NCBI GenBank assembly: GCA_016710385.1
Contig: JADJVX010000004.1
Location: 1-13,068, forward strand
Direction of reading: 5' to 3'
Source: Actinomycetales bacterium
GTDB lineage: Bacteria; Actinomycetota; Actinomycetes; Actinomycetales; Dermatophilaceae
Length of the DNA: 13,068 nucleotides
The notes under the pieces were generated by a model. It was not told where the DNA came from. It ran no database searches and saw only the letters and a list, made by a program, of their open reading frames with translations. This document shows, in pieces, positions 7,736 through 13,068 of this stretch (the stretch's first letter is position 1; each line of letters opens with the position of its first letter). Made by a program: the position numbers and the translations under genes.

Positions 7736-7938
7736 GTTTAGGGACCAGCACCAGCCGGCCAGCTCGCGGGCATCGCGACGTTGGCGACCACTTGCGGCTG
7801 CGGCGAGTCGCGGAAGGTGTTCCAGCGCGCGTGGAGTCGCCGGTTTCCAGCATCGCCCCTGGCACGTGCAGCGGGTGATGTGACTTCCCAACGGTCACGC
7901 ATGGTCGTACCGACCACATAGCGGGCACGGTGATGCCA
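7736..7938 (-). pseudogene. IS110-family transposase, C-terminal part
   Basis: Read leftward from the IS256 insertion, the frame gives RARYVVGTTMRDRWE, SPAARARGDAGNRRLHARW and VVANVAM. After one missing base near 7770 it gives RELAGWCWSL, the characteristic C-terminus of IS110-family transposases. It continues directly the half found at 9343-9512. The element ends within a few bases after WCWSLN, where ABC-ATPase sequence begins in the same frame. IS110 elements often end soon after the transposase stop and usually lack clear inverted repeats, so the exact boundary cannot be set. Confidence 0.78.
7930..7938. repeat. Left target-site duplication of the IS256-family element (GTGATGCCA)
   Basis: GTGATGCCA occurs here and again at 9343-9351, exactly flanking the IS256-family element. 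Nine bases is within the 8-9 bp duplication typical of the family. Confidence 0.8.
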
Positions 7939-7970
7939 AGGAGAGTCCCGTGGAGTGGTGGGCTTTGAGG
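7939..7970 (+). repeat. Left terminal inverted repeat of the IS256-family element
   Basis: The end matches the reverse complement of 9311-9342 at 25 of 32 positions. The 16-bp inner core at 7955-7970 is identical. Confidence 0.8.
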
Positions 7971-8057
7971 GTCGACGGCGGGGCTGCGTGAAGTAGGCGG
8001 CCATCGGCGGGATCTTCGGTGTGAAACGACCAAGTCACGCACTGAAGGAGACCACCG

Positions 8058-9296
8058 ATGGCCTTGTCCCAGTCTGCCCTGTCCGAGTTGCTGGAGGCCT
8101 TCCGCACCGGCGACGGCGTCGACATGATCCGCGAGTCGGTCCGCACCGTGCTCCAAGAGCTCGTCGAGCACGAGGCTGCGGGCGTGATCGGCGCGCAGCG
8201 CTACGAGCGCACGCAGGACCGCGTGACCGAACGCAACGGCACGCGTCCCAAGCTGTTGACGACGAAGGCGGGCGATGTCCAGCTGCGGATCCCCAAGCTG
8301 CGCAAGGGTTCATTCTTCCCCTCCATCCTCGAACCCCGCCGTCGCATCGACCAGGCGCTGTACGCGGTGGTGATGGAGGCCTACGTGCACGGCATCTCGA
8401 CCCGCAGCGTCGATGACCTGGTCGTCACGCTCGGCGCCGACTCCGGGATCAGCAAGTCTGAGGTCTCTCGGATCTGCGAACAGCTCGACGAGTCGGTCGG
8501 GGCGTTCCGCACGCGGACCCTGGACCACATCGAGTTCCCCTACGTCTACCTCGACGCGACCTATCTCCACGTCCGCAACAAGCCCGGCAAGGGCGGCCAA
8601 GTCGTCTCGATGGCGGTCGTGGTGGCCACGGGGATCGCCGCTAACGGCTCCCGGGAGGTGCTCGGGCTCGATGTCGGGGACAGCGAGGACGAGACGTTCT
8701 GGCGCAGCTTCCTGCTCAGCCTCAAACAGCGCGGCCTGGCCGGCGTGCAGCTGGTCATCAGCGACCAACACTGCGGCCTGGTCAAGGCACTCAGGCGCTC
8801 CTTCCAGGGCTCGGCACACCAACGGTGCCGCGTCCACTTCGCCCGTAACCTCTTGGCTCACGTCCCCAAGAGCCACGCCGACATGGTCGCCGCGGTGTTC
8901 CGCACGATCTTCGCCCAACCCGACCCCGAGTCCGTCAGCAAGGCATGGGACGAGGTCCGCGACCAGCTCGGCAAGTCCTTCCCGAAAGTCGGACCGCTGA
9001 TGGACGAGGCCAAGACCGAAGTCCTCGCGTTCACCAGCGTCCCCAAGCCCCACTGGCGCAAGATCTGGTCGACCAACCCCCTCGAACGGGTCAACAAGGA
9101 GATCAAGCGCCGCAGCCGCGTGGTCGGGATCTTCCCCAACGCCGCCGCCGTCATCCGCCTCGTTGGCGCGGTCCTGATCGACATGCACGACGAATGGATC
9201 GCCGGCGACCGCCGTTACCTCTCAGAAGAGTCCATGGCGCTGCTCAACAATGCCGTGGATACTGGTACACACGCCGCCATCAACAGCGGCGAGTAG
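8058..9296 (+). CDS. IS256-family (mutator) transposase, intact
   Basis: This 412-residue DDE transposase catalyses copy-out transposition of its own element. The catalytic residues are visible at Asp166 (YLDATYLHVR), Asp236 (VISDQHCGL) and Glu343 (NPLERVNKEIKRR). The CxxH motif (CRVH, Cys257/His260) sits between the second and third, as the family requires. The N-terminal helical region LVEHEAAGVIGAQRYERTQDR is also typical of mutator transposases. ATG 8058 has AAGGAG seven bases upstream. Length is standard and there is no frameshift, unlike every other IS gene in the window, so this is probably the youngest and potentially active element. The long ORF antisense to it is a codon-bias shadow. 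Confidence 0.96.
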   Translation: MALSQSALSELLEAFRTGDGVDMIRESVRTVLQELVEHEAAGVIGAQRYERTQDRVTERNGTRPKLLTTKAGDVQLRIPKLRKGSFFPSILEPRRRIDQALYAVVMEAYVHGISTRSVDDLVVTLGADSGISKSEVSRICEQLDESVGAFRTRTLDHIEFPYVYLDATYLHVRNKPGKGGQVVSMAVVVATGIAANGSREVLGLDVGDSEDETFWRSFLLSLKQRGLAGVQLVISDQHCGLVKALRRSFQGSAHQRCRVHFARNLLAHVPKSHADMVAAVFRTIFAQPDPESVSKAWDEVRDQLGKSFPKVGPLMDEAKTEVLAFTSVPKPHWRKIWSTNPLERVNKEIKRRSRVVGIFPNAAAVIRLVGAVLIDMHDEWIAGDRRYLSEESMALLNNAVDTGTHAAINSGE

Positions 9297-9310
9297 GGCA
9301 CCGAGGACCA

Positions 9311-9342
9311 CCTCAAAGCCCACCACCCTGCGGGGCTCTGTC
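9311..9342 (-). repeat. Right terminal inverted repeat of the IS256-family element
   Basis: This is the partner of 7939-7970. The perfect core is CCTCAAAGCCCACCAC at 9311-9326. It begins 14 bases after the transposase stop codon. Confidence 0.8.
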
Positions 9343-9351
9343 GTGATGCCA
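9343..9351. repeat. Right target-site duplication of the IS256-family element (GTGATGCCA)
   Basis: This is a direct copy of 7930-7938. In the IS110 transposase frame it encodes the WHH of LLVEAAWHH. Confidence 0.8.
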
Positions 9352-9512
9352 GGCTGCCTCGACCAGCAACCTGCGGACGTGGGTGTTACCGGTCTTTGGT
9401 GATCGAGCCCTGCACCCGTGACTGCCCGGAGGAATACTCCGAGGGCACAAGTCCGACGAAGGAACCAATCGTGTTGCCCGTGAAGCGATGCCAGTCGCCG
9501 ATCTCGACCGCC
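9343..9512 (-). pseudogene. IS110-family transposase, internal part (5' side of the IS256 insertion)
   Basis: The minus strand reads EIGDWHRFTGNTIGSFVGLVPSEYSSGQSRVQGSITK. After one extra A in a short A-run near 9395 it continues TGNTHVRRLLVEAAWHH. The GLVPSEYSSG...SRVQGSITKTGNTHVRRLLVEAAWHH string is diagnostic of the C-terminal Tnp domain of IS110-family transposases. It continues at 7938 downward once the IS256 element is removed. The N-terminal DEDD domain is missing: sequence switches to an IS3-family gene on the opposite strand at about 9512-9516. The first nine bases (9343-9351, GTGATGCCA) are the right target duplication. Confidence 0.82.
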
Positions 9513-9766
9513 AGGTCTTCCCCGAGCGGCTCGCTGGCCGACGCCGGCGCTTTCGGGGAGAGGTTCTTCAGCTACTACAACCACAACCACCGCCACTGCG
9601 GATCGGGTTGCACACCGCGGCTTCAGTGCAATTCGGCACCGCGCCCGAGGTCCGCGCGTTACGACAGCAGACCCTCAACGCCGCGCACGCAGCTCACCCC
9701 GAGCGCTTTGGGAACCGCCGACCACAACCACCAAAACTGCCCCCGTCGCCTGGATTAACCAGCCAT
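9513..9766 (+). pseudogene. IS3-family transposase (integrase-core ORF), C-terminal part
   Basis: Three frames combine into FPER...SLADAGAFGERFFSYYNHNHRH, IGLHTAASVQFGTAPEVRA, HPERFGNRRPQPPKLP and VAWINQP. This is the usual C-terminal end of IS3-family orfB transposases after the DDE core (the YYNHxHRHSGIGLHTPASV region). Indels fall near 9525-9535, 9600 and 9744. The upstream DDE core is gone. The fragment abuts an opposing IS110 remnant on the left and is cut by the IS21 element on the right. Its final codons reappear at 11841-11869. Confidence 0.78.
9761..9766. repeat. Left target-site duplication of the IS21-family element (AGCCAT)
   Basis: AGCCAT is repeated at 11835-11840, immediately outside the TG...CA ends of the IS21 element. 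Six bases is within the 4-8 bp range of this family. Confidence 0.78.
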
Positions 9767-9815
9767 TGTCGACGGCGCTTGAAAACTGAGCTGTGACGGC
9801 GCTCGAAAAGTGAGC
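9767..9815 (+). repeat. Left end of the IS21 element: inverted tip plus two tandem transposase-binding repeats
   Basis: GGCGCTTGAAAACTGAGC (9774-9791) and GGCGCTCGAAAAGTGAGC (9798-9815) are related copies spaced 24 bases start to start. IS21-type ends carry such multiple terminal repeats, bound by IstA. Confidence 0.75.
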
Positions 9816-9843
9816 ACTCTTCGACGATTGGAGTGTGATCACC

Positions 9844-10890
9844 ATGGAGGACTGGGCGCTGATCAGGAGGCTGGCCGCCGAGGGTGTGCCGAAGGCCAAG
9901 ATCGCCAAGAGGTTGGGCCTCGCGAGGAACACGGTCGCCAAGGCTGTGGCCTCGGACGGTCCGCCGAAGTACGAACGCAGGCCGGGGCCGACGTCGTTCA
10001 CGCCGTACGAGGCGCGGGTGCGTCAGCTGTTGGCGGACACTCCGGACATGCCGGCCACGGTGCTGGCCGAACGTGTCGGGTGGACCGGGTCGATCCGCTG
10101 GTTCCGCGATAACGTCAACCGGGTCCGGGCTGACCACCGCCCGATCGATCCAGCCGATCGGCTGACGTGGACGGCCGGGACGTGGCTCAGTGCGACCTGT
10201 GGTTCCCGCCGCGCAAGATCCTGCTCGAGGATGGCTCGCGGACGCTGCTTCCGGTGCTGGTCATGACCTGCGGGTACTCCCGCTACATGCTCGGGCGGAT
10301 GATCCCGACGCGGAAGACACCGGACCTGCTGCTCGGGACGTGGGACCTGCTCAGTGAGCTGGGTCGGGTGCCGCGCCGGTTGATCTGGGACAACGAGCCT
10401 GGCATCGGACGGCGCAAGGTCACCGAACCGGTCGCGGTGTTCGCCGGGACGCTGGCCACGAAGGTGGTGCTGCTGCCGCCGCGGGACCCGGAGTCCAAGG
10501 GCATCGTCGAGCGGCGCAACGGCTTCTTCGAGACTTCCTTCATGCCGGCCGACACTTTGAGTCCCCGGCCGACTTCAACGCCCAGTTCACCCACTGGCTG
10601 ACCACCGCCAACGCGCGGACGGTGCGCACCCTCAAGGCACGGCCGACCGATCTGCTCGCCGCGGACAAGGAGTCGATGCTGCCCCTCCGCCGGCGGTGCT
10701 GCACCTGGGCTGGCGCAACCACGTCCGCCTGGGCCGGGACTACTACGTGCGCGTCGACACCAACGACTATTCCGTCGACCCCCGCGCGATAGGCGCCCGG
10801 GTCGACGTGGCCGCCGACCTCGACCTCGTGCGGGTTCGTCACGGTAGCCAGCTGGTGGCCGAACACCCCCGCCGCTGGGCCGCGGCATGA
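9844..10890 (+). pseudogene. istA: IS21-family transposase IstA, three frameshifts
   Basis: The reconstructed protein is about 349 residues. An N-terminal helix-turn-helix (WALIRRLAAEGVPKAKIAKRLGLARNTVAKAV) binds the ends. A DDE integrase core follows, with the first Asp in QCDLWFPP, the second in IWDNEPGIG and the Glu in GIVERRNGFFETSF. The C-terminal region (RNHVRLGRDYYVRVDTNDYSVDP) is typical of IstA. Three apparent one-base deletions, near 10179 (between LTWTAG and DVAQCDLW), 10548 and 10686, break it into pieces. ATG 9844 has GGAG about ten bases upstream; a GTG at 9835 is less likely because it sits almost on the Shine-Dalgarno. The stop at 10888-10890 overlaps the istB start. Confidence 0.85.
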
Positions 10891-11781
10891 CCGTCACCGA
10901 TCCCACGCACGTCGCGACCGCCGCGGCGCTGCGCCAGGACTATCAGCACCCCACGCCAGCGGCGCCCGAGGCGGACAGGATGGTGCGCGACCTCGCCGAC
11001 TACGACTGAGTCGCTCAAGCAGATCACCCACCTGGCCGCCGCGCTGAAGGCACCGCGGATCACCGAGGCCGCCGCCCGCCTGGCTGACCACGCCCGCGAC
11101 ACAGGGTGGACCCACGAGGACTACCTGGCCGCGGTCCTGGAACGCGAGGTCGCCGCCCGCAACGCCTCCGGCGCCCGGCTACGCATCCGCGCCGCCGGCT
11201 TCGGCGCGGTCAAGACCCTGGACGACTTCAACTTCGACCACCAACCCGCAGCCCGCACCCCGGTCCAGGCCCTGGCCTCGGGTGCCTACCTGGCCGAGCA
11301 CCGCAACGTCGTCCTCCTCGGCCCGCCAGGCCCGGGCAAGACGCACCCTGGCCACCGCCCTAGGCGTTGCCGCCGCCCGCCAAGGACACCGGGTGCTGTT
11401 CGCCACCGCCACCGACTGGGTCACCCGCCTGACCGAGGCCACGACCGCGGCCGCCTCCCGACCGAGCTGACCCGCCTGCGACGGTACGGGCTGATCATCG
11501 TCGACGAGGTCGGCTACCTGCCCTTCGCCCAGGACGCCGCCAACCTCTTCTTTCAGCTCGTCTCCTCCCGGTACGAGCACGCCTCGCTGATCCTCACCAG
11601 CAACCTCGCGTTCAGCTCCTGGGCCGGCGTCTTCGGCGACCAAGTCGTCGCCGCCGCGATGATCGACCGCATCGTCCACCACGCCGACGTCATCGCCCTC
11701 AAAGGCGCCTCCTACCGGCTACGCGACCGCGGCGTCGACACCCTGCCCAGCATCAAAGCCGAGCAAGAATCCCTAAACTGA
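10887..11781 (+). pseudogene. istB: IS21-family helper ATPase IstB, three frameshifts
   Basis: This AAA+ ATPase assists IstA in target selection and transposition. ATG 10887 overlaps the istA stop. The reconstructed protein is about 297 residues. It has an N-terminal region with LKAPRITEAAARLADHARDTGW, then RAAGFGAVKTLDDFNFDHQP, Walker A GPPGPGKTH, TATDWVTRL, Walker B LIIVDEVGYLPF, the sensor region SLILTSNLAFSSW and a C-terminal DVIALKGASYRLR. Frameshifts are an extra T near 11010 (creating TGA after ADYD), an extra C near 11346 just after Walker A, and a missing C near 11441. The last two compensate each other. Walker A has Pro where the family normally has Thr (GPPGTGKT); the essential Lys and following Thr are kept. 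Confidence 0.88.
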
Positions 11782-11785
11782 AACC

Positions 11786-11834
11786 GCTCACTCTTCGACC
11801 GCCGAAAGTGCTCACTCTTCGAGCGCCGTCGACA
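11786..11834 (-). repeat. Right end of the IS21 element: inverted tip plus two tandem repeats
   Basis: GCTCACTCTTCGACCGCC (11786-11803) and GCTCACTCTTCGAGCGCC (11810-11827) are inverted relatives of the left-end repeats. They have the same 24-base spacing. Confidence 0.75.
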
Positions 11835-11902
11835 AGCCATCACAGCAGGCCTTCATACAGACCGCGTGACAAGACGCGTCTCAACCGGCTTGACACCTTC
11901 CG
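11835..11902 (+). pseudogene. 3' tail and right end of the IS3-family element
   Basis: The first six bases (AGCCAT) duplicate 9761-9766. Joining 9766 to 11841 continues the IS3 transposase frame as AWINQPSQQAFIQTA and a TGA stop at 11867-11869, a normal ending for this family. The following segment, finishing TTGACACCTTCCG (to about 11902), resembles the inverted repeat at the right end of IS3-family elements. The partner end is lost, so the tip cannot be confirmed. Confidence 0.65.
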
Positions 11903-11989
11903 ATCGACCTGTCACCCGTTCGTGCAGCATTCCCCAACTCGAGGCAGGCGGCTTCAGAACCCACGCTGCTTTGGGTCAGCCAGAAACGG

Positions 11990-12427
11990 TCACCCGACCG
12001 CGGTCTGGGAAAGTCGTCTGCGGTCCCGCAGCGACCACGCCCCGCAAGCGACGCCTGTCAGGCCGCTGATGATGAGACGGGAAACTCGCTCTGGGGGGCT
12101 GCCGCCCTGAGACCAGGTCACCCAAGCGAAGGCAATCACGAAGGCCCACGCACCCGTGGAAACAGCCAGCGCAATGCCTGAGCGGGTGATCAGGGCGTGA
12201 CATAGCCACGCCACGCAGCCGAAGATTCCCCCAGCGAGGGCAGCCGCGGGCACCATGACGATCAGCCAGAGCAGCCACCCGCCGAACCCGCCGGAAAGCC
12301 CACCCACGGCCTCGTCGCCAGCGGCACCGGAACAAGGAAGGCCAAGAAATCCGACTCCCGCGATGACCAGAAGGGCACCCATGGCACGCCGCACCCACCA
12401 CCACAGCACGATCCCGTAGCGACCCAT
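11990..12427 (-). CDS. Four-helix membrane protein of unknown function
   Basis: I do not recognise the family. The 145-residue protein has four likely transmembrane segments: VRRAMGALLVIAGVGFLGL, WLLWLIVMVPAAALAGGIFG(CVAWL), LAVSTGAWAFVIAFAWVTW and RLIISGLTGVACGAW. There is a Gly-rich loop between helices 1 and 2 and a basic C-terminal tail (RDRRRLSQTAVG). I prefer ATG 12427, with AGGGA eight bases upstream, over GTG 12460, where the only purine-rich stretch touches the start. GTG 12460 would add 11 residues and sit six bases after the stop of the next gene upstream. The frame is clean with good G/C bias. It lies just outside the IS nest and probably shares a transcript with the gene upstream on the minus strand. 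Confidence 0.68.
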   Translation of the reverse strand: MGRYGIVLWWWVRRAMGALLVIAGVGFLGLPCSGAAGDEAVGGLSGGFGGWLLWLIVMVPAAALAGGIFGCVAWLCHALITRSGIALAVSTGAWAFVIAFAWVTWSQGGSPPERVSRLIISGLTGVACGAWSLRDRRRLSQTAVG

Positions 12428-12466
12428 CCGACCAGTCCCTGTCCGATTCGAAGTGCTCACCTTCAG

Positions 12467-12919
12467 CTAGTGCAGCACACTGAACTTTCTGCTCACAGAA
12501 GGGGCGGCATTCCAACCGAACAGACACACCAGGAACGTGCTATCCGACTGATACACCGGCAACCATTCATTCCACCCCTCGACGGAGAAAGTAGATCTCG
12601 TGCAGAGGCATGTTGTCGTGGATGCCTCGAACCGTGGTGCCTCCCTCACGGAGATGGAAGGCTACGCCCGCGTCGATGGCCCGGCGTCCCCGGAGGCGCC
12701 AACGGATTCGTCGCCTAGCCGCGACAATGAAGTCGGCGGATGTGGCCCCACTGTTCACATCCTGCCACGAGAGCTGGCTCCGCTGACGACTGGACTAGCC
12801 GTCACGCTGGCACCAGCCAGCACGCCGATAGTCCTCAGCGCGGCCGCCTCAGTCCCCCCCGCGGAGCCTAAGCTCACCAGTATTGCGCCACCGATGACCG
12901 CAACTACCTTTGATCTCAT
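12467..12919 (-). pseudogene. Putative small secreted protein, apparently frameshifted twice
   Basis: ATG 12919 opens a convincing signal peptide (MRSKVVAVIGGAILVSLGSAG followed by a small-residue stretch), but the frame stops at 12755 after 54 residues. The adjacent frame continues with coding-like sequence (SWQDVNSGATSADFIVAARRR ... GIHDNMPLHEIYF) to 12567. A third continues with VEGWNEWLPVYQSDSTFLVC ... SRKFSVLH to TAG at 12467. Indels near 12775 and in TTT near 12590 would join them into one exported protein of about 150 residues. The alternative is two short genes overlapping as GTGA at 12755-12758. I recognise no domain. It sits directly upstream of the membrane protein gene on the same strand. 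Confidence 0.4.
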
Positions 12920-13051
12920 CTGCCCCACTGGGTCTGTCTCCCCGATGCAAGGAGAGGTGACGAAGGGCCGCCTCCGGGCAAGGGACTGTCCCGCTGAACG
13001 GTGTTTCCGGCCTGACGCGCCAGCGTGGCTGGTGAGGAAGGTTGGTCGCTG

Positions 13052-13068
13052 ATGGCCGGGACAATCTC
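13052..13068 (+). CDS. Possible start of a gene running off the window
   Basis: GAGGAAGG at 13034-13041 lies ten bases before ATG 13052, which begins MAGTI at the window edge. Only five codons are visible, so this rests on the ribosome-binding site alone. Confidence 0.2.

Larger units (their letters stand above)
7939..9342 (+). mobile_element. IS256-family (mutator-type) insertion sequence, apparently complete
   Basis: The 1404-bp element carries one intact transposase gene. Its ends are imperfect inverted repeats (7939-7970 and 9311-9342, 25 of 32 positions matching, with a perfect 16-bp core GTGGTGGGCTTTGAGG). It is flanked by a 9-bp direct repeat. It lies inside an IS110-family transposase gene, between the codons for EAAWHH and RARYVV, and its removal restores that frame. 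The first three bases of the two tips do not match, so the true ends may be two or three bases further in. Confidence 0.88.
9767..11834 (+). mobile_element. IS21-family insertion sequence with frameshifted istA and istB
   Basis: The 2068-bp element begins TGTCGACGGCGCT and ends with its reverse complement AGCGCCGTCGACA, the 5'-TG...CA-3' tips expected of IS21. It carries istA followed by istB with an ATGA overlap, the invariant order of the family. Each end has two tandem copies of an 18-bp repeat. A 6-bp target duplication flanks it. It is inserted in the last codons of an IS3-family transposase gene. Both genes are frameshifted, so it is inactive if the sequence is right. Confidence 0.9.

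Noticed and set aside
7377..7741. C-terminal extension of the HD protein to 7741
   Set aside because: After the CA indel the sequence is the antisense of the ABC fragment, with no independent coding signal.
8310..9188. Long open frame antisense to the IS256 transposase
   Set aside because: It exactly mirrors the transposase with the typical Asp/Glu/Gly/Ala-rich composition of a high-GC antisense shadow; no ribosome-binding site or domain.
12600..13052. 150-codon plus-strand ORF
   Set aside because: It overlaps the better minus-strand signal-peptide reading at 12755-12919, has no ribosome-binding site, and its composition looks like a shadow.
1..13068. CRISPR arrays, tRNA, rRNA, toxin-antitoxin, phage or known defence genes
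   Set aside because: No regularly spaced repeats, tRNA-like cloverleaf or matching protein motifs were seen on either strand; the repeats present are explained by IS ends.

Overview
The window is GC-rich DNA with actinobacterial traits: strong G/C bias at third codon positions, leaderless-type promoters, an LpqN/PsbP-like secreted lipoprotein and a HutC-type GntR regulator. The backbone also repeats the octamer GGTATGCC/GGCATACC. I associate that motif, from memory, with Intrasporangiaceae-like Micrococcales, so the family assignment is inference only.

Layout. Positions 1-161 hold the broken 3' end of a membrane protein gene, followed by a perfect hairpin at 249-279 and a doubtful small ORF. 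On the minus strand from 2904 to 525, a PLP-dependent ornithine decarboxylase-like gene overlaps an MFS transporter gene by the classic ATGA; both contain single-base frameshifts. Upstream is an intact lipoprotein gene (3754-3011). Divergent from it, a clear promoter drives an intact GntR/UTRA regulator, followed by a G-poor leader and an intact dTDP-glucose 4,6-dehydratase gene (rmlB). Next come a frameshifted FUSC-family membrane protein (minus) and a divergent small HD-domain hydrolase (plus), broken only at its last residues.

From about 7.40 to 11.90 kb lies an insertion-sequence graveyard that can be unpicked in layers. An ABC-transporter ATPase fragment is fused to the 3' end of an IS110-family transposase gene. 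That gene was split by an intact IS256-family element (9-bp duplication GTGATGCCA). The other half of the IS110 gene abuts the 3' part of an IS3-family transposase gene. The IS3 gene was in turn split near its stop codon by an IS21-family element (6-bp duplication AGCCAT, frameshifted istA and istB). Removing the IS256 and IS21 elements in silico restores both interrupted reading frames across the joins.

Beyond the IS nest, two minus-strand genes of unknown function encode a probable secreted protein (seemingly frameshifted) and an intact four-helix membrane protein.

A striking global feature is the density of one- or two-base indels, over twenty across ten genes, while the lipoprotein, GntR, rmlB, IS256 transposase and terminal membrane protein genes are clean. 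Most lie in short homopolymer or GC-rich runs, so either uncorrected assembly errors or real decay could explain them. I see no defence system, CRISPR array, tRNA, rRNA or convincing undescribed system. The most interesting signals are the backbone-only octamer and the layered IS insertions.
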